The notes: generated by a model from the letters alone, not told the origin. Counted from the stretch's first letter, positions 24,712 to 32,720 are shown. The stretch is 64,000 nt of DNA from Stenotrophomonas maltophilia (GCF_004920835.1 NZ_QFHO01000001.1:248001-312000); one strand, 5' to 3'. Made by a program: numbers and translations.

Positions 24712-26130
24712 TCAGCAGGGTGTCTCGGCACCGCGCCGGTAGTACCACCACCAGGTCACGGCCAGGCAGGTGACATAGAAAACAACGAATCCGTACAGCG
24801 CCATGTCGGGGCTGCCGGTCAAGGTGATGGACGAGCCGTAGCTCTTGGGAATGAAGAAACCGCCATAGGCACCGATCGCACCGGAGAAACCGACCACCGC
24901 CGCCGATTCGATGCTGGCCCGGTGGGCAGCAGCAGCCTTGCCCTCGGCGTTGTCGCTGGCCGACCAGCGCTCATGCAGGGTGCGGAAGATCACCGGGATC
25001 ATGCGGAAGGTGGTGCCGTTGCCGATGCCACTGAGCACGAACAGCGCCATGAAGCTGAGCAGGAAACCGTAGAAGTTGCCGCCCTGGCCGTGACTGGGCA
25101 GGAAGTGCAGTACGCCGAACACTGCCGCGATCATCAGCGCGAACACCCAGAAGGTCAGGCGTGCGCCGCCCCAGCGGTCCGCCATGCTGCCGCCCACCGA
25201 ACGCATCAATGCACCCAGCAGCGGGCCGATGAAGGCGTAGGCCAGCGGGTTCACGTCCGGGAACTGGCTTTTCACCAGCATCGGGAAGCCGGCCGAGAAG
25301 CCGATGTAGGAACCGAAGGTGCCGATGTACAACCAGCACATCAGCCAGTTGTGCTTGCGGCGGAAGATCACCGCCTGCTCGGAGAACGACGAACGCGCAC
25401 TGGTCAGGTCGTTCATGCCGAACCAGGCCGCGATGGCGCACAGCGCGATGGCCGGCACCCAGATGAAGCCTGCGTTCTGCAGGAACAGTGGTGCCCCACC
25501 CTCCACCGCGGGCTGCGGTGCACCACCCAGCGCACCGAACACGCCCACGGTGATGACCAGCGGAATCACCGCCTGCGCCACCGACACGCCCACGTTGCCG
25601 AGGCCGGCGTTCAGGCCCAGCGCAAGGCCCTGCTTCTGCTTGGGGTAGAAGAAGGAGATGTTGGACATCGACGAGGAGAAGTTCGCGCCACCGAACCCAC
25701 ACAGGATCGCAATGGCCACGAACACCCAGTACGGCGTGGCCGGATTCTGTACCGCAAAGCCGAGCCAGAGCGTCGGCGCCAGCAGCGAGGCCGTGGACAG
25801 CGCGGTCCAGCGGCGGCCACCGAAGATCGGGATCACGAATGAATAGAAGATGCGCAGGGTGGCGCCGGACAGGCTGGGCAGCGCCACCAGCCAGAACAGC
25901 TGGTCGGTGCTGAAGTTGAAGCCGATCTTCGGCAGGCTGATCGACACCGCTGAGAACAGCACCCAGACCGAGAAGGCGAGCAGCAGCGAGGGGATCGAGA
26001 TGACCAGGTTGCGGGTGGCGACCCGCTTGCCGGTGCGCTCCCAATAGCCGGGGTCTTCCGGCGTCCAGTCGCTGATGACGCGACCGGGACGGGCAGTGCT
26101 GCGGACAACAGGATCGCTACCGACGGTCAT
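24712..26130 (-). CDS. narK2: Nitrate/nitrite transporter NarK2, first gene of the nar operon
   Basis: This 472-aa major facilitator protein has an N-terminal extension of about 40 residues ahead of helix 1. Nitrate signatures are LCGFGGANFSSSMSNISFFYP in part (GGANFSSSMSN) and AAVVGFSGAIGAYGGFFIP. Its extended loops resemble NarK2/NarK, nitrate/nitrite antiporters. The start at 26130 has GGAG with 6-nt spacing; the TTG upstream is not needed. A perfect FNR box and a matching -10 element lie upstream, so it leads the narK2GHJI transcript. It differs clearly from NarK1 at 15659. Confidence 0.92.
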   Translation of the reverse strand: MTVGSDPVVRSTARPGRVISDWTPEDPGYWERTGKRVATRNLVISIPSLLLAFSVWVLFSAVSISLPKIGFNFSTDQLFWLVALPSLSGATLRIFYSFVIPIFGGRRWTALSTASLLAPTLWLGFAVQNPATPYWVFVAIAILCGFGGANFSSSMSNISFFYPKQKQGLALGLNAGLGNVGVSVAQAVIPLVITVGVFGALGGAPQPAVEGGAPLFLQNAGFIWVPAIALCAIAAWFGMNDLTSARSSFSEQAVIFRRKHNWLMCWLYIGTFGSYIGFSAGFPMLVKSQFPDVNPLAYAFIGPLLGALMRSVGGSMADRWGGARLTFWVFALMIAAVFGVLHFLPSHGQGGNFYGFLLSFMALFVLSGIGNGTTFRMIPVIFRTLHERWSASDNAEGKAAAAHRASIESAAVVGFSGAIGAYGGFFIPKSYGSSITLTGSPDMALYGFVVFYVTCLAVTWWWYYRRGAETPC

Positions 26131-26202
26131 ACATGGCTCCAAGGCTGTGGAATGACGTGGGTACTGCTTTCAAGTTGTGACCCGTCGTCATGCAGCCATT
26201 AG

Positions 26203-26208
26203 GCCGCG
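26203..26208 (-). promoter_or_regulatory. Candidate -10 element of the nar promoter
   Basis: On the minus strand TAATGG begins 24 nt after the FNR box, about the distance expected for a class II FNR promoter. Transcription would start near 26191-26197, giving a leader of about 65 nt before narK2. Confidence 0.5.
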
Positions 26209-26225
26209 CAGCAACAACGACGGGG

Positions 26226-26239
26226 TTGATCTGGATCAA
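26226..26239 (-). promoter_or_regulatory. Perfect FNR box of the nar operon
   Basis: TTGAT-CCAG-ATCAA (minus strand) matches the FNR consensus at all 10 defined positions. It lies 96 bp upstream of narK2 and just downstream of the small gene that ends the moa operon. No NarL heptamer arrangement was evident on inspection. Confidence 0.85.
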
Positions 26240-26274
26240 TCAGGGGGCGGTTTCCACCCTGCCCCTGACAAATG

Positions 26275-26640
26275 TCAAACCGAAGGCGCGGTGGTGCGGC
26301 GGGTCACCCCGCGCTGGCGTACGCTGTCGCGCACGTCCACATCGAACTGCAGCTGAAGCTGGCCGCCATCTTCCAGGGCAATGTCGAACGGAAGGCCGTC
26401 ACGGCAAGGCAGCCGTGCAGCCAAGGCCTCAACGGCCGGGCGCGGCAACACCAGGCGGCAGAAGGTGCCTGCGTCCAGCAACACGGGCTGCTCGCCGCCA
26501 TGCAGCGACACCGCCATACCCCAGCCCTCGATCCCGCCAAAACGGGTCATGTTCTCGACCGATTCACCGGCCAGCAGGCGCGCCAGTTCGGCCTCGTCCA
26601 GGCGAAGCCGTACTGATTGATCCTGCAACTGCACTTTCAT
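26275..26640 (-). CDS. Unknown small protein ending the molybdopterin operon
   Basis: I do not recognise the family with certainty. The product is about 121 aa, soluble, and opens MKVQLQDQSVRLRLDEAEL. The middle has a beta-rich region (GWGMAVSLHGGEQPVLLDAG) and the end is strand-rich (LQLQFDVDVRDS). It has no signal peptide. The start at 26640 overlaps the mobA stop (ATGA), so it is translated with mobA. Conserved placement after Moco genes would suggest a role in cofactor use or nitrate reductase maturation, but nothing in the sequence proves it. Confidence 0.65.
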   Translation of the reverse strand: MKVQLQDQSVRLRLDEAELARLLAGESVENMTRFGGIEGWGMAVSLHGGEQPVLLDAGTFCRLVLPRPAVEALAARLPCRDGLPFDIALEDGGQLQLQFDVDVRDSVRQRGVTRRTTAPSV

Positions 26641-27185
26641 GACGCAACATCCTCCCATTGTTCGGGGGTATTGCAGTTGACCAGGCAGGCTTCGTCAACG
26701 CTTTCCAGCAGCAGCGCGTGCATCTGCAGGCGGCGCTGGAAGGCCTGTACCGAGCGCGGCCCCTGCGCATCATCCAGCATCGTGGCCAGCACGCTACGAG
26801 TGGCATTGTCCACATTCAACCGCATGGGAAAGGGATGCCCGTCAAAGATCGTGCACGCGCCCCGCCCCTCGGCAGCCAGCCGTTGCAGCAGCCGTGGCGC
26901 CAGCAACGGCGTATCCACCGCTACCACCCAGGCCGGGCTGTCGGGCATCTGCTGCATCACGCTGTGCAGTCCACCCAGGGGACCGCAGCGCGCCACCTGA
27001 TCGGGGATGCCGCCGAAGGCCGGATAGTCGCCGCTCACCCACACCCGTTCGGCGCCGGCCTGCAGCAGCAGGCCACGCATATGTTCCAGCAGGGTGCGCC
27101 CCTTCCACGGCAGCAGCGCCTTGTCGCGCCCCATCCGGCTGGACAGGCCACCGGCCAGCACGATGCCGTTGATGGTTCCATTCAT
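26637..27185 (-). CDS. mobA: Molybdenum cofactor guanylyltransferase MobA
   Basis: This 182-aa enzyme attaches GMP to molybdopterin to make the MGD form used by NarG. The nucleotide-binding signature is IVLAGGLSSRMGRDKALLPW near residues 8-27. VVAVDTPLLAPRLLQRLA holds the metal-binding Asp region, and CNTPEQWE is close to the usual C-terminal NINTPEE motif. A GTAG palindrome ends one base before the ATG, leaving no clear Shine-Dalgarno sequence. It starts 33 bp after moaE. Confidence 0.9.
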   Translation of the reverse strand: MNGTINGIVLAGGLSSRMGRDKALLPWKGRTLLEHMRGLLLQAGAERVWVSGDYPAFGGIPDQVARCGPLGGLHSVMQQMPDSPAWVVAVDTPLLAPRLLQRLAAEGRGACTIFDGHPFPMRLNVDNATRSVLATMLDDAQGPRSVQAFQRRLQMHALLLESVDEACLVNCNTPEQWEDVAS

Positions 27186-27186
27186 G

Positions 27187-27211
27187 GTAGAGCCACGCCA
27201 TGCGTGGCTGC
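27187..27211. repeat. SMAG palindrome abutting the mobA start codon
   Basis: GTAGAGCCACGCCATGCGTGGCTGC is a GTAG repeat of a different core from the CCGGC type. It sits inside the operon, between moaE and mobA, ending 1 nt from the mobA ATG. In the transcript it would fold into a stem over the ribosome-binding region. Confidence 0.8.
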
Positions 27212-27218
27212 AGCGGAC

Positions 27219-27719
27219 TCAATGGTGGTGGTCGTGCGCATGGTCATGGGCATGTGCGGGCTCGCTGTCCGCATGGCACAGGCTGCAACCCTCGCTCCAC
27301 TCGCTGTCACCGTCCTCGTAATGCTCCTGCTTCCAGATCGGGCACTGGTGCTTCACCACCTCGATCAACTGCCGGCAGGCCCGGAACGCCTCGTCCCGGT
27401 GCGGGCTGCCGGCCGCCACCACCACCGCCACATCGCCGATACCCAGGCGGCCCTTGGCGTGGGCCACATACAGCTTCAGCTTCGGACCAAACGTGGCCTC
27501 GACCTCGGCAGCCAAGCGCTTGAACTCGTTCAGCACCAACGGTTCGAACAGGTCGTAGGTGATCCCGTTCACCGGCCGACCGATATTGACATCACGCACC
27601 TTGCCGATGAACACATCGATGCCACCGAACCCCGGATCGGACACCGCCGCGATGCCCTCGGCCGGATCGATCGCCGCCTGCGCGCGGTCCACCACCTTGG
27701 CGATGATCTTCTCGCTCAT
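27219..27719 (-). CDS. moaE: Molybdopterin synthase catalytic subunit MoaE, His-rich tail
   Basis: This 166-aa large subunit of molybdopterin synthase adds sulfur to cyclic pyranopterin using MoaD. Motifs include GGIDVFIGKVRDVN near residue 32, AHAKGRLGIGDVAVVVAAGS with the catalytic-region Arg, and HRDEAFRACRQLIEVVKHQC ending in the conserved PIWKQEHYEDG. After the family's usual end the protein has a metal-binding-like tail (CSLCHADSEP, then alternating His/Ala/Asp and a terminal HHH). It lies 3 bp after moaD. Confidence 0.93.
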   Translation of the reverse strand: MSEKIIAKVVDRAQAAIDPAEGIAAVSDPGFGGIDVFIGKVRDVNIGRPVNGITYDLFEPLVLNEFKRLAAEVEATFGPKLKLYVAHAKGRLGIGDVAVVVAAGSPHRDEAFRACRQLIEVVKHQCPIWKQEHYEDGDSEWSEGCSLCHADSEPAHAHDHAHDHHH

Positions 27720-27722
27720 CGC

Positions 27723-27983
27723 TCAGCCCCCGCTCACCGGCGGCAGGATCGCCACCCGGCCATCGTCGGGCAGCGCCTCGTGGTCACGCAGCACGCGTTG
27801 CTGGTCGGCAAATGCCGAGTAGTCCAGCAGGCCCGCGCGGAAACCTGGCCAGCGCAGCGGCAGCAGCTCGCGCAGCGCCTGGCGCAGGTCGGCCACGGTG
27901 CCACCGGCCACCTCCACCGCGATCTCGCGGCTGGCATCCAGATCGGAAAACGCGCCAAACAACTGCAGATTCACCTGTTTCAT
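27723..27983 (-). CDS. moaD: Molybdopterin synthase sulfur carrier MoaD
   Basis: This 86-aa beta-grasp ubiquitin-like protein ends ILPPVSGG. The terminal Gly-Gly is the site that is adenylated and thiocarboxylated before sulfur transfer to MoaE. It opens KQVNLQLFGAFSDL. Two adjacent ATG codons are possible; the second (27983) is better spaced from AGGAG. It overlaps the moeA stop and is followed at once by moaE. No moeB is in the window, so the activating enzyme is encoded elsewhere. Confidence 0.9.
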   Translation of the reverse strand: MKQVNLQLFGAFSDLDASREIAVEVAGGTVADLRQALRELLPLRWPGFRAGLLDYSAFADQQRVLRDHEALPDDGRVAILPPVSGG

Positions 27984-29236
27984 CATGACTCCTGGCTCGC
28001 CAGCTGCACCGGGTCATGGTGACCCCAGCCCTGTACCCGCACCGGCGTGCCAGCGGTGGCCAGGTCGCCCTCGGCCTCCAGCACCACCCAGGCGTTGGCC
28101 TGCAGCATGGACATCAAACGGAACGACTCCTGCCCGGACAGCACGCGCGCACTCAGGCGCCCCTGACCGTCCACTTCCACCCGCGCCCGCGCGTGGAAGC
28201 GCAGGCCCGGCGGCTTGCGCACGTCGGCCCGCAGTGGCAGCTGCAACACGGCTTCCGGTGCCAGTCCCAGCAGGCGGCGCAGCACCGGCTCCACGAAGAA
28301 GCGCTGGCCCACGGCGGCCGAGACCGGGTTGCCAGGCAGGCCGAAATACAGCGCGCCATTGGGCAGCACCGCGAACAGCAGCGGCTTGCCCGGGCGGATC
28401 GCCACCTTGTGGAAGACGATGCGCGCACCACGGCCACGCAGTGCATCGGGAACGAAATCGTAGCGGCCGGCCGACACCGCGCCGGTGCTGATCAGCAGCT
28501 GCGCGCCGGCAGCCAGCGCATCATCCAGCACCGCATTGAACGCGGCCACGTCATCGCCCACGGTGCCCTGCCAGACCACTTCGGCACCGGCGGCCTGCAG
28601 GCGACCCACCAGATACGGCCGGTTGCTGTCACGGATCTGGCCGGATTCCAGCGTCTGCGCCGCCTCGGTCACCAGCTCCTTGCCGGTGGCGATCACCGCC
28701 GCCTTCGGCCGCGCCACCACCGCCACCTGGCCCACGCCGATGGCATGCAGCAGGGTGCGCGCATTGATGTCCAGCACCTGCCCGGCCTGCAGCACACGTT
28801 CCCCGTCGCTCACATCCTGGCCGCGCAGGCGCACGTTCTGGCCCGGCTTCACCGTGCCCTTCAAGGCGATGCGGGTCGGGCGTCCATCCTCGCTGGCGAG
28901 GATGTCCACGTTCTCGACCGGCACCACCGTATCCAGCCCAACCGGCATGCGCGCACCGGTCATGATTTCCCAGGCACCCTCGCCGCCTTCGGCGCCAGCA
29001 TCGCCGGCCGCCTGCCAACCCTGCACCGCGAATTCGGTACCGGCCTCGAACGTCGCGCCGTTGGCGCGCAGCGCGAAGCCGTCCATCGCCGAGTTGTCGA
29101 ACGGTGGCAGCGACTGCCCGCTGATGATGTCACTGGCCAGAGTGCGGCCAGCGGCCTCATGCAGCGGCAGGCGCTCGGCCGGCAGCGACATGGCCGCGTC
29201 CAGCAGGTGCTGCAAGGCTTCGCCGTAGGGAATCAT
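27983..29236 (-). CDS. moeA: Molybdopterin molybdenumtransferase MoeA
   Basis: This 417-aa enzyme inserts molybdate into adenylated molybdopterin. The N-terminal MoeA segment shows LPPFDNSAMDGFALR and IMTGARMPVGLDTVVPVE. The central MoCF-binding domain shows IATGKELV, then LISTGAVSAGRYDFVPDAL and YFGLPGNPVSA. The last is the standard GNP motif; the normal GG(V/I)S loop reads TGAVSAG. The ATG at 29236 overlaps the moaCB stop by 4 bp; upstream in-frame ATG codons lie inside moaCB. The C-terminal domain IV is present. Confidence 0.93.
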   Translation of the reverse strand: MIPYGEALQHLLDAAMSLPAERLPLHEAAGRTLASDIISGQSLPPFDNSAMDGFALRANGATFEAGTEFAVQGWQAAGDAGAEGGEGAWEIMTGARMPVGLDTVVPVENVDILASEDGRPTRIALKGTVKPGQNVRLRGQDVSDGERVLQAGQVLDINARTLLHAIGVGQVAVVARPKAAVIATGKELVTEAAQTLESGQIRDSNRPYLVGRLQAAGAEVVWQGTVGDDVAAFNAVLDDALAAGAQLLISTGAVSAGRYDFVPDALRGRGARIVFHKVAIRPGKPLLFAVLPNGALYFGLPGNPVSAAVGQRFFVEPVLRRLLGLAPEAVLQLPLRADVRKPPGLRFHARARVEVDGQGRLSARVLSGQESFRLMSMLQANAWVVLEAEGDLATAGTPVRVQGWGHHDPVQLASQES

Positions 29237-30243
29237 GAGTGGCCATCTCCCTCGACCATCGCCAGGGCATGGCCCAGTACCGGCGCCAGGATATCCAGGC
29301 ACTGCGCTGCGGCCTTCGGGCTGCCCGGCAATGCAAACACCAGCATGTTGCCCAGCTGCACCACCTCGGCACGGCTCAGCCAGGCCATCGGCGTGTGCTG
29401 CGCGCTCAGCGCCCGCACCATCTGCGCCAGGCCATGCACCGGCCGCACGTTCAAGGAACGCAGCGCCTCCGGGGTCAGGTCACGCGGGCCCAGCCCGGTA
29501 CCGCCAGTGCACAGGCACAAGCGCACACCGTCGGCGGCCAACGCCTGCAGGCGGCCCGCCAACGGCTCGATGCCATCGGGCAACACCTCGGCGGCCACGA
29601 CCTCACCGCCCAGCTTTTTCACGCCGGCAACCAGGGTCGGGCCAGAGATATCTTCGTAGGTGCCGTCGCTGGCGCGATCGCTCAGCGTGATCACCGCGCA
29701 GGCCGCGCCCTCCAGGCCCTTCGGCGCACGCGGCTTGAAGCGCGCGCGCTCGGCATCATCCATGCCGTCCGGGTGCAGCCACACGCCGCGCTTGCCACCT
29801 TCCTTGAACAGCAGGCGGATGCCTTCGATGCGCAGCGCGGGTTCCACCGGCTTGCTCAGGTCGTACAGGGTCAGCAGCGCCGCGTTGACGCCAGCCAGTG
29901 CCTCCATCTCCACGCCGGTGCGCGCCTCGCTGGCGCACTCGCACCACACGCGAATCGCCTGCCGCTCCGGCACCGGCGCGCAGAACACCTGCACCAGTTC
30001 CAGCGGCAGCGGGTGGCACAGCGGCATCAGCATCGAGGCCATCTTGGCGCCCTGCAGGCCGGCAATCTCGGCCATCACCAGCGCATCGCCCTTGGGCAGG
30101 CGGCGCTCGACGATCAGCGGATAGGCCACCGGCCCGGCATGCAGCTCGCCCACCGCCACCGCGCGGCGGCGGGTGATGCGCTTGTCGCGGACATCGGCCA
30201 TATGGAAGGCCGCATTCAATTCCCCACTCATCGTGTTGCTCAT
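29233..30243 (-). CDS. moaCB: Fused MoaC-MoaB molybdopterin biosynthesis protein
   Basis: A single 336-aa ORF joins two enzymes. Residues 10-160 are MoaC, which with MoaA makes cyclic pyranopterin monophosphate: GAKMASMLMPLCHPLPLE, VEMEALAGVNAALLTLYDLS and LLFKEGGKRGVW. Residues 178-336 are MoaB/Mog-type (molybdopterin adenylylation): CAVITLSDRASDGTYED, CTGGTGLGPRDLTPEA and FALPGSPKAA. The joint is continuous with no stop. Such fusions are known in xanthomonads. It overlaps moaA upstream and moeA downstream by 4 bp each. A second ATG four codons in (30231) may be the true start. Confidence 0.92.
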   Translation of the reverse strand: MSNTMSGELNAAFHMADVRDKRITRRRAVAVGELHAGPVAYPLIVERRLPKGDALVMAEIAGLQGAKMASMLMPLCHPLPLELVQVFCAPVPERQAIRVWCECASEARTGVEMEALAGVNAALLTLYDLSKPVEPALRIEGIRLLFKEGGKRGVWLHPDGMDDAERARFKPRAPKGLEGAACAVITLSDRASDGTYEDISGPTLVAGVKKLGGEVVAAEVLPDGIEPLAGRLQALAADGVRLCLCTGGTGLGPRDLTPEALRSLNVRPVHGLAQMVRALSAQHTPMAWLSRAEVVQLGNMLVFALPGSPKAAAQCLDILAPVLGHALAMVEGDGHS

Positions 30244-31220
30244 CCTCCGATGGAGGCCAGGTGCGGGGTCAGCCCGGTCTGGCCCTGGTGCAGTCCATGC
30301 CCGGCCGCTTTCAGGCCAAGCTGTGTGGTGATGCGTGCCAGCAGGGCGTCGTGGTCATCGTCGCTCTGCAGCAGCGGGCGCAGCGGCACGCCGAACTCGC
30401 CGAACAGGCACAGCCGCAGGTCGCCCTTGGCGGTCACCCGCAGGCGGTTGCAGCCCTTGCAGAAGTCACGCGAATACGGGGCGATGATGCCGATGCTGCC
30501 GCGATGGTCGGGGTGACCGAACTCACGCGCCGGGCCGGCATCGGCCGCGCGCGGACGCTCGTGCCAGCCAGCGGCGAGCAGCTGCTCGATCACCACGTCG
30601 GCGCGCAGGTGGTGGCGCTGGAAATAGGCTTCGTTGTCGCCGGTGCGCATCAGTTCGATGAAGCGCACGCTGAAGGGACGGTCGCGCAGGTAATCCATCC
30701 ACTGCGGCAGCTCGTCATCATTCAAGCCGCGCAGCAGCACCGCGTTGAGCTTGATCGCCGGCAGGCCCAAAGCCTGCGCCAGGGCCAGGCCCTGTTCGAT
30801 CTCCGGCAGGCGGTCATGCCCGGTGATGGTCCTGAAGCGTTCGCGCTGCAGGCTGTCCATGCTCACGTTCAGCGCGGTCAGGCCGGCCCGGTGCCAACCC
30901 GGCAGGCGACGCGGCAGCAGCGTGCCGTTGGTGGTGATGGCCACCTTGCGGATGCCCGGTACCGCCGCCACGGTGGCGATGATCTCGTCCAGGTCCTTGC
31001 GCAGGCTGGGTTCGCCACCAGTCAGGCGGATCTTGCTCATGCCCAGCGCGGCGAACGCGCGCACCAGGCGCGCGATTTCATCCACCTGCAGGAAGCGCGG
31101 GCGGCCATCGGCCTGGTAACCGTCGGGCAGGCAGTAGCTGCAACGGAAGTTGCAGGCTTCGGTCAACGACAGGCGCAGGTATGGAAAGCTGCGTCCAAAA
31201 CCGTCGGTGAGTTGGCTCAT
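30240..31220 (-). CDS. moaA: GTP 3',8-cyclase MoaA
   Basis: This 326-aa radical-SAM enzyme catalyses the first step of molybdopterin synthesis, converting GTP to the cyclic precursor with MoaC. The N-terminal cluster motif is CNFRCSYC (CxxxCxxC), and the SAM-binding LTGGEPSLRKDL follows. The second cluster is in FCKGCNRLRVTAKGDLRLC. The C-terminus ends in Gly-Gly, which is required in MoaA. The start at 31220 has AGGTGG 8 nt upstream. It is first in the seven-gene moa-mob run, and an FNR-like box lies upstream. Confidence 0.95.
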   Translation of the reverse strand: MSQLTDGFGRSFPYLRLSLTEACNFRCSYCLPDGYQADGRPRFLQVDEIARLVRAFAALGMSKIRLTGGEPSLRKDLDEIIATVAAVPGIRKVAITTNGTLLPRRLPGWHRAGLTALNVSMDSLQRERFRTITGHDRLPEIEQGLALAQALGLPAIKLNAVLLRGLNDDELPQWMDYLRDRPFSVRFIELMRTGDNEAYFQRHHLRADVVIEQLLAAGWHERPRAADAGPAREFGHPDHRGSIGIIAPYSRDFCKGCNRLRVTAKGDLRLCLFGEFGVPLRPLLQSDDDHDALLARITTQLGLKAAGHGLHQGQTGLTPHLASIGG

Positions 31221-31327
31221 GGCTGGTCCACCTAGTTGCTCCACCGTCTTGCCTGTGCCCGGAACGGCCCGGAAACCCTCGTCTGCTGGAACGATTGCCA
31301 GAGTACGCGGCAGTCAGTTCCATGGGC

Positions 31328-31341
31328 ATGACTTAAATCAA
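31328..31341. promoter_or_regulatory. FNR-like box between moaA and a divergent small gene
   Basis: ATGAC-TTAA-ATCAA matches the FNR consensus at 8 of 10 positions. For moaA (minus strand) a class II position would put transcription near 31293, with TACTCT at 31300-31305 as a possible -10. The site could equally serve the plus-strand gene at 31415. Confidence 0.55.
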
Positions 31342-31414
31342 TCGCCTTCGGCCCCGCGCGGCAGGCGTTGTGGCAGCATGCGGCTTTCGGTGCAGCGGGC
31401 GTGTGACAACCCTC

Positions 31415-31819
31415 ATGATGATGAACGATTTCCAGCAGTTGCTGCACGCCGCAGGCCAGCAGGCTGAACCGCAACGCTTGCTGTTCGTATTCGTGCGCGC
31501 CGAGCTGCCCGAATCGCCCACCGGTGACCAGCGCGACCGGCATGACCGCCGCGAGGGCGGCACCCTGTCGCCGGTGCTGTGCGTGGACAAGCTGCCGGCC
31601 GAGGTGCCCAGCTTCCAGGCGCTGGCGGCCGAGTCGACCACCACCGGCATCGACTGGGACCTGGTGTTCGTGGCGGCGCTGGACGGTCGCGCCGGTTTCG
31701 CACCCAACAGCGATGAGGCCGCCCGCCCGTTGAAGCTGATGGTCAACGCCATCCATGACGGTCAGATCGGCCGCTTCGCCGCCTTCGACCGGGGCGGCGA
31801 GCCTGTTCAGTTCTATTGA
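31415..31819 (+). CDS. Conserved small protein of unknown function
   Basis: The 134-aa soluble product opens MMMNDFQQLLHAAGQQ, with QRLLFVFVRAELPES and CVDKLPAEVPSFQALA following. I recall relatives annotated as ribonucleotide reductase subunit alpha, but it has none of the cysteines or domains of that enzyme, so that label should not be trusted. Three consecutive ATG codons could start it and no strong ribosome site is seen. It is divergent from moaA and shares the FNR-like box region; its 3' end overlaps the opposite gene by 7 bp. Confidence 0.6.
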   Translation: MMMNDFQQLLHAAGQQAEPQRLLFVFVRAELPESPTGDQRDRHDRREGGTLSPVLCVDKLPAEVPSFQALAAESTTTGIDWDLVFVAALDGRAGFAPNSDEAARPLKLMVNAIHDGQIGRFAAFDRGGEPVQFY

Positions 31820-32142
31820 GCCACCAGCTGCAGGGTCAGGAAGAAGATCACCAGCACGGTGTTCAGCCCCCAGGCCACGGTCAGCCCGCGCGCGGCCACG
31901 CCCAGGTTCGGGTTGTGCGCGGTGGGCGCCGCCCGCCAGACCGCCGGGATGATCCAGCCGGTATAGAGCAGCAGCACGGCAAATACCCCCAGCAGCAGCG
32001 GCGTGCGCTGGTTGGCCAGCGCCCAGAGGGCCACGGCCCACAGAATGTTGCTGGGAATGACGCCCTGCAGCCAGAACACGCTCCAGAGGCGGGAACGACC
32101 CTGGGCGTCGGGGGTTGGGTGCAAGGAAGCGGTGGCGGTCAT
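31813..32142 (-). CDS. Small integral membrane protein, unknown
   Basis: The 109-aa product has three likely membrane helices: residues about 24-44 (FWLQGVIPSNILWAVALWAL), 49-68 (PLLLGVFAVLLLYTGWIIP) and 86-106 (RGLTVAWGLNTVLVIFFLTL). No catalytic motif is seen and I do not recognise the family. The start at 32142 has AAGGAGA close upstream. It stands alone, converging on the small gene to its left. Confidence 0.6.
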   Translation of the reverse strand: MTATASLHPTPDAQGRSRLWSVFWLQGVIPSNILWAVALWALANQRTPLLLGVFAVLLLYTGWIIPAVWRAAPTAHNPNLGVAARGLTVAWGLNTVLVIFFLTLQLVAQ

Positions 32143-32469
32143 AAGTCTCCTTCTAGCTAGTCAGGAAACGTGCCGGACCAGCCTGCGCTTGGTGGCTGGG
32201 AACGTCAACCCGAGTCGCACGTCACGCTTTGACGTCTGTAGAGGTCAGCCATGCTCGACTCAGGCGCCCTCCCTGCAGCGCCTGTCGCCATCGCCCCTCC
32301 CCACTCGCTCCCTCCCGCTTCCCAACCTCGACATCTGTCGCAGATTGCACGGTGCGGGCGGATCACCGCGCCAGCCAGCGCTGGCGGTGCTTAACAGCGT
32401 GGGAGAATGCCGAAAGCGTCTGCAATCGAGTGATGTTTGCAATTCTTCTGATTGGCATTGCACAGCGCC

Positions 32470-32695
32470 AGGGGCTCAGATGGCGTGCCACCGGAAAAAG
32501 GGTGGCCGGGTTTCGAATCCCGAGTTGGTCCTGAGTGATTGCGCTTGCCAGTCGGCGTCCACATTCCGTGGCGCCGGCTGGCAATCCGTCTGCCGGCTAT
32601 GGCGGGCGGTGCGTTGGGGGCGTTCGCGCCCGCCGGCTTGAGGCCAACCCGGATTCGAACCACGTACCGCCCGCCACCTTTCGGGTGGCGGCTAC
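32470..32695. other. Highly structured gene-free segment, candidate RNA leader
   Basis: The 578-bp gap between genes holds a run of strong hairpins: outer arms CTCAG 32475-32479 with CTGAG 32531-32535 enclosing stems at 32487-32506 and 32507-32522; a 13-bp stem at 32545-32584 (TTGCCAGTCGGCG with CGCCGGCTGGCAA, one mismatch); GGCGGGCG 32601-32608 with its complement 32627-32634; and an 8-bp stem at 32671-32691. Two T-arm-like sequences (TTTCGAATCCCG and, inverted, GGATTCGAACC) occur but no full tRNA. It ends just before the ribosome site of the gene at 32721. Because the stems are symmetric, the strand is not certain. From 32161 to 32470 I see nothing else. Confidence 0.5.
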
Positions 32696-32720
32696 CGATT
32701 GCCCTGCACGGAGCCTTGCC

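Noticed and set aside
22219-25842. 1207-codon open frame on the plus strand
   Set aside because: It lies fully opposite narG and narK2, which have strong motifs; the translation is low-complexity His/Gln/Arg/Val sequence typical of antisense frames in high-GC DNA.
26658-28022. 454-codon plus-strand frame
   Set aside because: It is antisense to mobA, moaE and moaD, which are clearly recognised.
31415-31819. Ribonucleotide reductase alpha subunit label for the small protein
   Set aside because: At 134 aa without the catalytic cysteines, radical site or ATP cone it cannot be that enzyme; left as unknown.
32475-32670. Possible tRNA genes suggested by T-arm-like TTCGAATCC motifs
   Set aside because: No acceptor stem, anticodon arm or D-arm of correct spacing could be built; treated as part of the structured leader.
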